Shown here: positions 17,401-24,887 of the stretch, piece after piece
How the letters are laid out: each line of letters opens with the position of its first letter
Numbering within the stretch: position 1 is the stretch's first letter
Origin: Actinomadura oligospora ATCC 43269
Lineage (GTDB): Bacteria > Actinomycetota > Actinomycetes > Streptosporangiales > Streptosporangiaceae
Assembly: GCF_000518265.1 (NCBI RefSeq)
Contig: NZ_KI912412.1
Location: forward strand, 124,001 to 188,000
Reading direction: 5' to 3'
Length of the DNA: 64,000 bases
Program-made: the position numbers and the translations under genes
Notes under the pieces: model-generated
Seen by the model: only the letters and a program-made list of their open reading frames with translations
Told to the model about the DNA's origin: nothing
The model's database searches: none

Positions 17401-20024
17401 CACGCGGCGTCCACGGTGAGGTTCGCGCCGCCGAGGTCGAGCCGGTTGGCGATCCGCCCGGCGATCACGTTGGTGAGCACGCCGGGCACCGAGTCCTCGG
17501 TGAGCCTCGGGAGCTGCTCGTCCAGGCCCGCGGGGACCCGCCCGTAGAACATCGGCAGGATCGCGCGGGTCGAGTAGGCGGCGCCGAGCTCCGTCCCGGC
17601 CTCCGAGCCGAAGACGACCGAGGTGCGCGAACGGTCGAAGGGGCGCTCGTCGTAGCCCGCGTCACGCAGCGCGCGCGCCGCGACCTCCAGGGCGAGCAGC
17701 TGCACCGGCTCGACGCTGCCCAGCGAGTTCGGCGGAATGCCGTAGGCGAACGCGTCGAACGGGATGTCCGGCACGAACCCGCCCCACTTGGACGGGCTCT
17801 TCTCGCCGTCGCGGCTGTCCGGGTCGAAGAAGATCTCCGGGTCCCAGCGCTCGGCCGGGACCTCGGTGACGGCGTCCACGCCATGCACGATGTTCGCCCA
17901 GTACCGGGCGGCGTCCGGCGCCCCGGGGAACACGCAGCCGATGCCGACGATCGCGACGTCCAGCGGCGCGGCGCCGGTCCCGGGCGCGTCCTCGGCGGGG
18001 GCGGTCACCCCGAGCGCGGCGGCACGGGACTCCAGGAACCGCAGCGCGCCCGAGGTGACCTGCTCGTGCAGCCCGGTGATGCTCGTGGTGGCCGACCGCA
18101 GCGCCGCGGCCTGCCCGATCATGTACATGCCCTCGCGGGCCTGCTCGTCCCCGCCGACGGTCTCCAGCGGGCCCCCGCCGGGCCCGCGGCGCAGGCCCTT
18201 GGCCGCGATCCGGAGCCGTCCGAGGTTCAGCTCCTCCAGTTGCTCCCACATCCGCCTGCGGGTCGTCCCGGACGCCTCCAGTCCCTGCCTGGCCTGGTCG
18301 AACGCCTCGACGTAGGGGGTGCGGGCACAGCGCGTGGCGTGGCCCGGCGAGGTCTCCAGGAGGGTCGTCCCGGCGCACTCGACGGCGGTCCTCTGGAAGC
18401 CGGGCATGATCGCCCCGGCCGCGACGGCCTCGTAGGTGAACAGGTACGCGGTGCCCATCAGGACGCGGACGTCCGCGCCGCGTTCCGCGAGCGGAGCGGC
18501 GAGCGCGGCGACCATCGCGCCGGACCGCTCGTCGTGGATCCCGCCCGCGAACAGCACCGACATCTCGTCCGCCGCGCCGGGGTGGCGGTCGGCGAAGTCG
18601 ACGAGCCGCTGGACCTGCGCCTCCCACAGCGGGAAGCTCGCGCGCGGTCCGACGTGCCCGCCGCACTCCAGGCCCTCGAACACGAACTTGCGCGCGCCCT
18701 CGCCGAGGAACCGCTCCAGCAGTCCGGGCGACGGGACGTGCAGGTAGGTGGAGATCCCGGCGTCCTCCAGCGGCGCCGCCTGGGCCGGACGCCCGCCCGC
18801 GATCAGCGCGTACGGCGGGCGCGCGGCGAGCACGGCCTCGATCTGGGCCTCGCGCAGCTCCGGCGGCGCGAACCCGAGGACGCCGACGCCCCACGGCCGT
18901 CCGGCGAGCCGGTCGGCGGTGTCGGCCAGCAGGTCGCGCACCTCGTCGGCGCCCATCAGCGCGAGCGCCAGGAACGGCAGGCCGCCGTCCTGCGCGATGG
19001 CCGCGGCGAACGCCGACCGGTCGCTGACCCGCGTCATCGGCCCCTGCACGACCGGGTAGTCGCGGCTGATCGGCGTGCCCGGCGGGTTGTCGCGGGGCGC
19101 GAGCGGACGGGCCCTGAGCGCGGCGCGCAGGTGCTCCCCGACCTGCTCCCGGACGGCCTGGACCACGCCCCCGGCGGTCCGGTACCGGTCGCCGAGCGCG
19201 GCGGCGAGGAACCCGTCCTGGCCGACCGGCAGCGCCTTGACGTGCAGCCCGGACGCGCCGAGCAGCGCGTTCGCCTCCGCCGGGTCGAGCCCGGCCAGGT
19301 CGAAGTCGGGCAGGTCCGGGCGGGTGAAGATCCGGTGGCCGCCGCTGACGCGCGTCTCGCTGCCGTCCATGGCGCGCAGCGCGTCCGCGACGTCGCGCGG
19401 CAGCTCGCACTCGCGGACCAGCGCGAGCTGGACGTCCAGGACGACCCCCGCCGCGCCGCCCGCGACCGCGGCGGCGGCCGTGTTCGGGCCGATGCCGCCC
19501 GCCGCGAGCACCGGGACGGTGACCTCCGGATCCCCCAGCAGCTGCTGGAGCAGCACGAACGTGGTCAGTTCACCGATCCGTCCGCCCGCCTCGCTGCCGC
19601 GCGCGATCAGCCCGTCGGCGCCCGCGGTCGCGCGCGCGGCGTGCGCCTCGGCGCCGGACACGACCTCCACGAGGAGCCTGCGTCCGCGCGCGTAGGCGAT
19701 GGTGTCGTCGAGGGAAGCGGCGTCCAGCAGGACGGTCCGGACGTTCGCGGGCAGCTCGTCCGGGCGCACCCCGCACCCGGCCGGGACCCGCACCCCGAAC
19801 GCGCCCCGCCACCAGCGGGTGAGGTCGGCGAGCGCGGCCAGCGCGGCGGCCCGGTCGGTGCCGAGGTCGAGCACGCCGAGGCCGCCGGCCCGGCAGACCG
19901 CGGCGGCCAGGTGGGGCGCGGGCCGGCCGAACGGGCCGACCCCGACGACCTCCACCTCCGGCCGGAGGGGCCGGTCTCCCGGCCCCCGCCCGATCACGCC
20001 GCCCGGATCCACCTCAGCCGTCAT
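14067..20024 (-). CDS. Type I PKS subunit: two FMN enoyl-reductase/NMO-like domains-KS-AT-ACP (frameshifted before KR)
   Basis: Start ATG at 20024 after a GGGGGG stretch. Domain order: a first nitronate-monooxygenase/PfaD-like barrel (about 20-270, VLAAGGIGPNTAAAAVAGGA, with RGSEAGGRIGE where a His is usual). A second, canonical barrel follows (about 305-610, VVQGPMTRVSD, FEGLECGGHVGPR). Then KS at about 686-1120 (Cys875 in VDAACAAS, HGTGTEVGD, IGHTKCAAG), AT at about 1228-1530 (Ser1324 in GHSYGE) and one ACP (Ser1770 in DLSIDSIK). After about residue 1855 the frame turns into a PPKRPP-type sequence and stops at 14067, while the expected AETPA linker and KR continue in the -1 frame. It belongs to the pfa/hglE-like iterative PKS group. 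The fused tandem barrels and single ACP are distinctive. Confidence 0.85.
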   Translation of the reverse strand: MTAEVDPGGVIGRGPGDRPLRPEVEVVGVGPFGRPAPHLAAAVCRAGGLGVLDLGTDRAAALAALADLTRWWRGAFGVRVPAGCGVRPDELPANVRTVLLDAASLDDTIAYARGRRLLVEVVSGAEAHAARATAGADGLIARGSEAGGRIGELTTFVLLQQLLGDPEVTVPVLAAGGIGPNTAAAAVAGGAAGVVLDVQLALVRECELPRDVADALRAMDGSETRVSGGHRIFTRPDLPDFDLAGLDPAEANALLGASGLHVKALPVGQDGFLAAALGDRYRTAGGVVQAVREQVGEHLRAALRARPLAPRDNPPGTPISRDYPVVQGPMTRVSDRSAFAAAIAQDGGLPFLALALMGADEVRDLLADTADRLAGRPWGVGVLGFAPPELREAQIEAVLAARPPYALIAGGRPAQAAPLEDAGISTYLHVPSPGLLERFLGEGARKFVFEGLECGGHVGPRASFPLWEAQVQRLVDFADRHPGAADEMSVLFAGGIHDERSGAMVAALAAPLAERGADVRVLMGTAYLFTYEAVAAGAIMPGFQRTAVECAGTTLLETSPGHATRCARTPYVEAFDQARQGLEASGTTRRRMWEQLEELNLGRLRIAAKGLRRGPGGGPLETVGGDEQAREGMYMIGQAAALRSATTSITGLHEQVTSGALRFLESRAAALGVTAPAEDAPGTGAAPLDVAIVGIGCVFPGAPDAARYWANIVHGVDAVTEVPAERWDPEIFFDPDSRDGEKSPSKWGGFVPDIPFDAFAYGIPPNSLGSVEPVQLLALEVAARALRDAGYDERPFDRSRTSVVFGSEAGTELGAAYSTRAILPMFYGRVPAGLDEQLPRLTEDSVPGVLTNVIAGRIANRLDLGGANLTVDAACAASLAALDLACKDLASGTSDMVLCGGADLHNGINNYLLFSSVHALSRKGRCATFDASADGITLGEGVACVVLKRLADAERDGDRIYAVVKSVAGSSDGRSLGLTAPSGKGQRLALDRAYERAGIDPARVGLIEAHGTGTEVGDRTELTTLTGAFTEAGAAPGAVTLGSVKSQIGHTKCAAGLAGLIKAAYALHSGVLPGTLHLTEPNRAWDGPSSPLAFGRTARPWAAAPGERFAGLSGFGFGGSNFHAVLAGYDGAPEPVSGLAAWRAELLLVRGADRDAARAEIDRLAALADVPGARLRDLARTFAEPNPARVQVAIVASGLDDLRAKLDAAREFRAAPGVAVAPAKAGETGKVAFLYPGQGSQRPNMLADLFVAFPRLQRLLRLADGRYAPAMFPPAAFTEDDERAQFEAITETRVAQPALGIAGLAAHRLLTELGVRPDLAAGHSYGELVALAAAGVFGEDDLVELSAARAEAILAAAVTHGDDPGSMVACTGPLDEVRAAMAGISELVIANHNAPRQVVISGSTPALDQALRALSARRIAARRIPVAAAFHSPLVGGAAAALRAELSRRDLRSPAFPVWSNTTAAPYASEPAELRATLAGQVSAPVRFVEQVEAMYEAGARVFVEAGPGRVLTHLVGEILGDRPHTAVACDAPGEDGVVRLLRALADLAVAGVPVDAGALFSGRDARVLSAAHPPAVPGWIVNGHLVRTADGSHLTNSLRPAERIALPSSGGPMPTSDRPDALSAAETADEGAPVQDPLHTAVLEYLRTSRELVAAQRDVVLGLLNKNAPSSAARGGLPPVPSVPAPRSVVSGHVVPQPLSATPPPPVPDPGTVPAVRTPPDEPPEERTGAPGPDGIRAAVLAVIGARTGYPEAMLGSDLDLEADLSIDSIKRTEIIGELADRVGLTAGGARLDETVVEQLTGIKTIGEIVAWIGARLVPSANGPAPEAAVENTAPQPPEPAETPAETPTGALAGASPDCPPKRPPKRPPKRPPEGPPERSRKRPPERPPKRPPKGPPERSRKRPPERSWKRPPERPLEGLRKRPPEDPLERSRKRPPDRPPKRLRKRLRKRLRWRPCGRSSGWRGCPRCPSPRSCPDGSTASRS
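14160..14520 (-). repeat. Coding minisatellite in the ACP-KR linker, site of the apparent frameshift
   Basis: A 360-bp stretch of 12-15-bp units encoding AETPA/SAGTLAEA-like repeats. It includes an almost exact 60-bp direct duplication (14301-14360 and 14361-14420). The reading frame that looks like protein changes by -1 at about 14440-14500. Such a repeat is prone both to real slippage and to sequencing or assembly error. Confidence 0.8.
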
Positions 20025-20141
20025 GCACTGCCCCCCGCCGTTCCGTGCCCGGCCCGACCCTGGAGGCCGGCACGGCTCGAACAACCCTGGCCCGTCACAC
20101 GTTGCGCACCGCGGCGCGCCCTTCCGCAGGAGGGGACCGCG

Positions 20142-20243
20142 ATGAGCCGCAACACTACGGTCGGTGAACGCGCGACCGCCGTGGGCGACACACCCCGGCC
20201 GCCCCTCACGCGCAGTCCGGAGGGTCTCTGGACCCTCCCTTGA
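20142..20243 (+). CDS. Possible 33-residue peptide gene upstream of the PKS operon, opposite strand
   Basis: ATG at 20142 preceded by AGGAGGGG with about 6 nt spacing, the best ribosome-binding site in this gap. It encodes MSRNTTVGERATAVG... ending EGLWTLP. No homologue recognised. A perfect 8-bp hairpin covers its last codons (20219-20238). It is antisense to the 5' leader of the PKS mRNA. Could be a small peptide, a leader peptide or chance. Confidence 0.3.
   Translation: MSRNTTVGERATAVGDTPRPPLTRSPEGLWTLP
20219..20238. other. Perfect 8-bp stem-loop
   Basis: GGAGGGTC-TCTG-GACCCTCC, perfect stem with a 4-nt loop, overlapping the end of the 33-residue ORF. TTGACG follows immediately (20241). 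It may be an operator, terminator or RNA element in the PKS leader. Confidence 0.4.
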
Positions 20244-20899
20244 CGGAAACCAGACCCGGGGCCCGCGGGACGGACGCGCACTCGGCGGCGCCACGTCCGC
20301 CGGTGGCCGGATGCGGGCACCTTCCCGCCGTCGGGAAATCCTCTTCAGGACGCTTCCGCCGAAGCGCGCGCCACCTCTCGGCACCACCGGCATTCATCGC
20401 GGGCGACACATGACGGGAAGGCTCACATAGGGCTTATGAATTGCCATCCGGTCAAAAATTCACGGCCGTCCATATCGCCGAGGGCCCCGCAGGGACGGGA
20501 CGCGCCCTCACCGCCGTCGATCAGCCGGTGAACGGCCCGGCGGCCCGGCGAGCAGCGGCCCCGCATCGACTCCGCGAGCGCGACACCACCATCCACCCAA
20601 GAGTGGCGAACAGGAAAATATTGACCAACCCGCTCCACCCCCGGCAGGCGTCGTTGACAGCGGACGGCCACGGGACCGGCGCCCATCATCGCGGGGAGGG
20701 CGTGAATTATTCCTGACGGCACGCGCCCATTCGACAATGATTTACCGTCGAGGACGGCCGAATGGCGTCCGCGCGCGAGTCCGGCCCGCCCCGCCGTCCC
20801 ACGCCCGGGGGCCTCTCGCGCCCGAGCCGACACTTCGCGCATAATGCCAGTTACACCCCGTAGCATCCACGCCACGGGCCGGTGTCAGGCGGGTGGACG

Positions 20900-22651
20900 A
20901 TGAGAGTCCGCGGCGTGCGGGAACGCACGCCCCACCAGCACACATCCGGCGCGCGCAGACGTCCGCCGCGCGCCGCGGAACCGCACGCGCCCGGCGGAAC
21001 GACCGGCCGCCCCTGCGACCCGGCGCTCGCGCCGCTGCTGGCGCAGTACCGGGCGGTCTGCCCCGGCCGGGACGAGCGCGAGATCGTCCGCGGCTACCGG
21101 GTCGCCGAGCGCCTGCACCGGGGGCAGCTGCGCAAGTCGGGCGCGCCCTTCATCACCCATCCGCTCGCGGTCGCGACCATCCTCGCCGGGATGGGCATGG
21201 ACACCGCGACGCTCGTCGCCGCCCTGCTGCACGACACCGTCGAGGACACCCCGTACACGCTGGGCGAGCTGCGCGCCGACTTCGGCGACGAGGTGGCCGT
21301 CCTGGTGGACGGGGTGACCAAGCTGGACGGCGAGCGCTGGGGCGCGCGGGCCGAGGCCGAGACCTTCCGCAAGATCGTGCTGGCCGCCGCGGCGGACCTG
21401 CGGGTCCTGGTGATCAAGCTGGCGGACCGGCTGCACAACCTGCGCACGCTCGGCTTCCAGTCGCCGGAGAAGCGGATCCGGATCGCCACGGCCTCGCACG
21501 AGCTGCTCGTCCCGTTCGCCGAGCGGCTCGGCATCCGCGTGCTGCAACGGGAGATGGACGACCTGGCGTTCGCCGCCCGCGACCCCGACGGGCACGCCGC
21601 CGCGGCCCACGCGGTCGCCGCCGCCCTCGCGCGCGGCCCCGCCGTGTTCGGCCCGGCGATCGGACGGATCGGCCCCGCCCTGCGCGGGCACCAGGTGACG
21701 GGCGAGACGTGCGTCCGGCCGCGGCACCTGTACGCGGTGCACAAGGCGCGCGGCGGGGACGTCGACGGGCTGCGTCCGGGCGAGGCGGCCCGGCTCCTGA
21801 TCCTCGTGGACGGCCCGGACACCGACTGCTACATCGCGCTCGGAGCGGTCCACTCCGTCCTGCACCCGATCCCGGGACGGCTCCGCGACCACATCGCGAC
21901 GCCGAAGGACAACCTGTACCGGTCGCTGCACACCCGCGTCGTCAGCCCGGACGGCGACCCCCTCGAAGTGATCATCCGGAGCCGGGCGATGCACCCGCTC
22001 GCCGAGTACGGGATCGTCGCGAGCGTCCGGGAGGCGGGCGACCACGCGGCCGAGCGGGAGGTCGCGGGCCGCCGCGACCTGGTCTGGCTGAGCCGGCTGC
22101 TGGCCTGGCAGTCCGCCGCCCCGTCCGACCGGTTCCTGGACGGCCTGCGCGCCGACCTCGCGCCCGGCACGGTCGCCGCGTTCACCGCCGAGGGCCGGAT
22201 GGTCACGCTGCCCGAGGGCGCGACCGCCCTGGACTTCGCCTACGCCCTGGACGGCGGTTCGGGGGAACGTTCCATCGGCGCGCTGGTCAACGGCCGTCTC
22301 GCGCCGCTGTCGGTCGAGCTGCGCAGCGGGAACGTGGTCGAGGTGCTGACCGAGCCGGGAGCCTCGCCGTCCGCCGACTGGCTGGACTTCGCGGTGACCG
22401 CTCACGCGCGCGTAGGAATCACCGAATGGCTCGCCCGGCACCACGCCGAACGGTCCGCCGACGCGGGTCGGCGGCTCCTCGCCGAGGCCCTCGCCGGACG
22501 GCGCGTGGACCTGCTCGCGGCCGAGGCCAGCGGCGACGCCCTCGCGGTCGCCCGCGACCTGGGGTATGCGGAGCTGGAAGAGATGTATGCCGCGCTGGAC
22601 TCCGGATCCCTCCGTCTCCCTCACCTTCTGGCACGGCTCGTCCCCCGATAG
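20900..22651 (+). CDS. Short RelA/SpoT homologue (HD-synthetase-like-TGS, no ACT domain)
   Basis: 583 residues from the ATG at 20900, with GGCGGGTGG just upstream; a GTG at 20882 is an in-frame alternative. The HD hydrolase part is intact: FITHPLAVATIL, LLHDTVEDTPYT, then VIKLADRLHNLRTL. The synthetase region keeps RPRHLYAVHKA, PGRLRDHIATPKDNLYRSLHT and PLEVIIRS, but the usual FDDI.D.RV block is replaced by VDGLRPGEAARLLILVD. A TGS domain (VTLPEGATALDFAYAL) follows. The protein ends about 150-200 residues early relative to full Rel, without the regulatory ACT domain. I expect (p)ppGpp hydrolysis, with synthesis uncertain. A universal stress protein gene follows directly. Confidence 0.85.
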   Translation: MRVRGVRERTPHQHTSGARRRPPRAAEPHAPGGTTGRPCDPALAPLLAQYRAVCPGRDEREIVRGYRVAERLHRGQLRKSGAPFITHPLAVATILAGMGMDTATLVAALLHDTVEDTPYTLGELRADFGDEVAVLVDGVTKLDGERWGARAEAETFRKIVLAAAADLRVLVIKLADRLHNLRTLGFQSPEKRIRIATASHELLVPFAERLGIRVLQREMDDLAFAARDPDGHAAAAHAVAAALARGPAVFGPAIGRIGPALRGHQVTGETCVRPRHLYAVHKARGGDVDGLRPGEAARLLILVDGPDTDCYIALGAVHSVLHPIPGRLRDHIATPKDNLYRSLHTRVVSPDGDPLEVIIRSRAMHPLAEYGIVASVREAGDHAAEREVAGRRDLVWLSRLLAWQSAAPSDRFLDGLRADLAPGTVAAFTAEGRMVTLPEGATALDFAYALDGGSGERSIGALVNGRLAPLSVELRSGNVVEVLTEPGASPSADWLDFAVTAHARVGITEWLARHHAERSADAGRRLLAEALAGRRVDLLAAEASGDALAVARDLGYAELEEMYAALDSGSLRLPHLLARLVPR

Positions 22652-22654
22652 CCT
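22649..22654 (+). promoter_or_regulatory. -10 box of a probable leaderless promoter for the stress protein
   Basis: TAGCCT overlaps the stop of the rel-like gene and is followed by 7 nt and the GTG at 22662. It is the same hexamer and spacing as at 624-629. This explains why GGGAGG lies only 1 nt from the start. Confidence 0.45.
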
Positions 22655-22661
22655 GGGAGGC

Positions 22662-23099
22662 GTGTTCGAACTGGCCACGGACGGGCCGAAGGTCATCGTG
22701 TGCGGTGTGGACGGCTCCGACCCCTCCCTGCACGCGGCGGCGTACGCCTGGGGGCTGGCCCGCAGGTCGGACGCCCACCTGGTGCTCGTGTACGCGGTGG
22801 CGGTCGCCGCGATGTCCACGCTGACGCCCGGCGGCGCGGCCGTCGTGCGCGAGGCGTCCGAGCAGGTCGCCGAGGAGATGCGGGCCGAGCTGGAGAAGGC
22901 GGCCGAGCGGGCGCGCGTCTCCTACGAGTTCCGCCGGGAGCCCGGCGACCCCGCCTCGGTGCTCACCAGGATCGCCGACGAGGTGCGCGCGGACGCCGTG
23001 ATCGTCGGCGCCTCCGCGCAGGCCGGTCACAGGCTGATCGGGTCGGTCGCGGTCCGGCTGGTCCGCGCCGGACGCTGGCCCGTGACGGTCGTCCCGTGA
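22662..23099 (+). CDS. Universal stress protein (UspA family)
   Basis: 145 residues from GTG 22662. It opens with KVIVCGVDGSDPSLHAAAYA (strand 1 and ATP-binding Asp). The C-terminus carries the nucleotide loop VGASAQAGHRLIGSVAVRLV followed by WPVTVVP, matching the G-x2-G-x9-G(S/T) type pattern in relaxed form. Single-domain length is typical. It lies 10 nt after the rel-like gene, fitting a stress or stringent-response grouping. Target and ligand are unknown. Confidence 0.88.
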   Translation: MFELATDGPKVIVCGVDGSDPSLHAAAYAWGLARRSDAHLVLVYAVAVAAMSTLTPGGAAVVREASEQVAEEMRAELEKAAERARVSYEFRREPGDPASVLTRIADEVRADAVIVGASAQAGHRLIGSVAVRLVRAGRWPVTVVP

Positions 23100-23176
23100 G
23101 CGACGCGATCCCGGGTGCGCGGCCCGCCGTCCGGGTAGATGATCTCCAAGTGGCGGACCTGACGCGAGGGGACGGG

Positions 23177-24001
23177 ATGGACGAGCCGTACCTGACCGAG
23201 GTGGGCTGGACGAACGGCGTCCTCCGGCTGCGCGGGCGGGTGCCCGGCGTCCGGGTCGCCGCCTCCGACCTGGTGGTCCTGGTCCGCGAGCGGGACGGCG
23301 AGCGGGTGCTGCCGGTCACCGTCGAACCCGCGCACGACGACGAGGGGACGGCGTTCGACGCGGGCGTCGACCTCGCCACGGCCCTGGCCGGCGCGACGCT
23401 CCCCCACGGCGTGTGGGACCTGGACCTCGCCGTCGAGTCCCCGGACGGCGCGCGCGTCACCCCGCTGCGTCCGGGCACGGCCGTCCCGCTGGACGGCGTC
23501 CCGCAGCGGCGGTTCCTCCCCGGCTCCACCCCGGTCACGGTGTACTTCGACCGGCACGGCCAGCTCGCCCTGGACGTCGGCGGCGAGCCCCGCACCGCCG
23601 GGGACTGCCAGGCCGACACGCTGACCTGGAACGACCGGGACGAGGAGCTGATGATCAGCGGCCACCTCGTCCTGCCGGGCACGACCCTGGTGACCGCGTG
23701 GCTGTCGCTGCGCGACCCGCACACCGCCCGCGAGTACGACGCGTTCGTCCGGATCGGCCAGGTGGACGGCCTGTTCACCTACACGGCCGCCGTCCCGCTG
23801 ACCCGCTCGTTCATCGACGACCCGCTGCCGCGCGGACGCTGGGGCGTGCACCTGGTCATGGGCGTGTCCGGGATCCACCGCGAGTTCCGGGTGCTGGCCC
23901 CGGCCGAGCCGTTCCAGCACCAGGTCCGGCGGCGGCTGGTCCCGACCCGCGTGTCGACGACCCTCGCCCCCGACCCCCTCGTGATCACCGTCGGCCGCTG
24001 A
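23177..24001 (+). CDS. Hypothetical protein with two internal beta-rich repeats
   Basis: 274 residues from ATG 23177, chosen for GAGGGGACGG upstream. An earlier GTG at 23096, overlapping the previous stop, is in frame. Two modules look homologous. Module 1 has GVLRLRGRVPG, LVVLVRERDG and LPHGVWDLDLAV. Module 2 has ELMISGHLVLPG, TAWLSLRDPHT and LPRGRWGVHLVM. Each alternates hydrophobic strands and is about 100 residues, suggesting tandem Ig-like or beta-sandwich folds. There is no signal peptide, so it is probably cytoplasmic. I recall similar modules beside teichoic-acid-type transferases but cannot confirm this. Function unknown. Confidence 0.7.
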   Translation: MDEPYLTEVGWTNGVLRLRGRVPGVRVAASDLVVLVRERDGERVLPVTVEPAHDDEGTAFDAGVDLATALAGATLPHGVWDLDLAVESPDGARVTPLRPGTAVPLDGVPQRRFLPGSTPVTVYFDRHGQLALDVGGEPRTAGDCQADTLTWNDRDEELMISGHLVLPGTTLVTAWLSLRDPHTAREYDAFVRIGQVDGLFTYTAAVPLTRSFIDDPLPRGRWGVHLVMGVSGIHREFRVLAPAEPFQHQVRRRLVPTRVSTTLAPDPLVITVGR

Positions 24002-24040
24002 ACCTCCCCGTCCTGACCTCCGCCCTCGCGGGCCGTCCGG

Positions 24041-24661
24041 TCAGGGGTCGAAGAGCGGCGGCGGGCCGATCATGGACGCCGCCGCGGAGATCACCGCGAC
24101 GACGGCGACGCCGCCGCACAGGTTGAGCGCCGCGGTCGTCGCGGTCGCCTGGATCGGGCCGCCCACCAGCGGCGGCAGGGCCGTGACCAGCAGCACCAGC
24201 AGGCCGCCCGACCAGAGGAAGGCTCGGACGGGCCGCCGCGCGGTCGCCAGCAGGATCTGCACGAGCGCGGTGAGCTGGAGCGTCACGGCGGCGGAGCAGA
24301 TGGCGTAGGCGGTGCCCGCGCCGCCCGGGCCGAGCGTCCGGTCCACGAAGGACGGGACGGGCACACCGGACATCATCCGGATCACGTAGGCCGAGCCGAA
24401 CGCCAGGATCCCGGTCACCAGGGCCGAGCCGAGCCCGACCAGCCAGATCCTGCGGGTCGCGACGTCCGCGTCGTCGAAGGAGTCGTGCAGCGCGGCGAAG
24501 TCGGCGTACCGGGCGGGCGGCCTCCTCGCGGGACGCACCGTCTCGCGGCAGCGGAAGGACCTCCGCCACGCCTGCGGCGGGGGAGGTCCCCCCGGACGCG
24601 CGCCGCCCCGTCCCGGCCGTCCGCCGCCCGCGGCGGACGGCCCGCTCGGCGTCTCCGCCAT
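24041..24661 (-). CDS. DUF6069-like four-helix membrane protein
   Basis: 206 residues from ATG 24661, preceded by GGGGGGAGGGGAC. The N-terminal 70 residues are Gly/Pro/Arg-rich. Four hydrophobic segments follow (IWLVGLGSALVTGILAFGSAYVI; AYAICSAAVTLQLTALVQILL; AFLWSGGLLVLLVTALPPLV; ALNLCGGVAVVAVISAAAS). The pattern of four helices with a proline-containing loop after the first fits the DUF6069 family. No catalytic motif. It probably lies in the cytoplasmic membrane. The neighbouring glnII gene has its own terminator, so the two are probably separate units. Confidence 0.7.
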   Translation of the reverse strand: MAETPSGPSAAGGGRPGRGGARPGGPPPPQAWRRSFRCRETVRPARRPPARYADFAALHDSFDDADVATRRIWLVGLGSALVTGILAFGSAYVIRMMSGVPVPSFVDRTLGPGGAGTAYAICSAAVTLQLTALVQILLATARRPVRAFLWSGGLLVLLVTALPPLVGGPIQATATTAALNLCGGVAVVAVISAAASMIGPPPLFDP

Positions 24662-24787
24662 GTCCCCTCCCCCCGCTGCGGATGCCTGAGTGCTACCCGG
24701 GGCGACCTGCGCGGACTCCCGGCCGAGTAACACTTTGCGGTCATTTGGCAACCGTGGGGCGACGCGCCCGGGGACGGACATAAGGAA

Positions 24788-24829
24788 CGGCCGAGGGCCC
24801 CGCGCGACGGATCGCGGGGCCCTCGGCCG
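24788..24829 (-). terminator. Hairpin terminator downstream of glnII
   Basis: Perfect 17-bp inverted repeat (CGGCCGAGGGCCCCGCG and its complement) with an 8-nt loop, about 60 bp after the glnII stop. There is no T-run, as is common in actinomycetes. It may work in both directions. Confidence 0.75.
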
Positions 24830-24887
24830 GGAGGATCGGGAAGATCGGCCGCAGAAGGCTCAGATCGACCGGCTCAGATCGGCCGGA

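Larger units (their letters stand above)
20025..20899. promoter_or_regulatory. Intergenic region between divergent PKS operon and rel-like gene
   Basis: About 875 bp with no convincing large gene. It is more AT-rich than its surroundings at 20430-20460, 20615-20640, 20700-20715 and 20735-20755. On the minus strand a TTGACC (about 20450) lies upstream of the PKS gene but without a well-spaced -10. TAGCAT at 20861-20866 could be the -10 for the rel-like gene. A small ORF with a strong Shine-Dalgarno lies at 20142-20243. Confidence 0.5.

Noticed and set aside
8066..20024. Enediyne PKS
   Set aside because: The PPTase fusion is similar, but the second synthase has no ACP or KR, two subunits share the domains, and no enediyne accessory genes are present.
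20423..20875. 150-codon open frame on the minus strand in the PKS/rel gap
   Set aside because: No family recognised, no good ribosome site, and it spans AT-rich regulatory-looking patches; likely chance.
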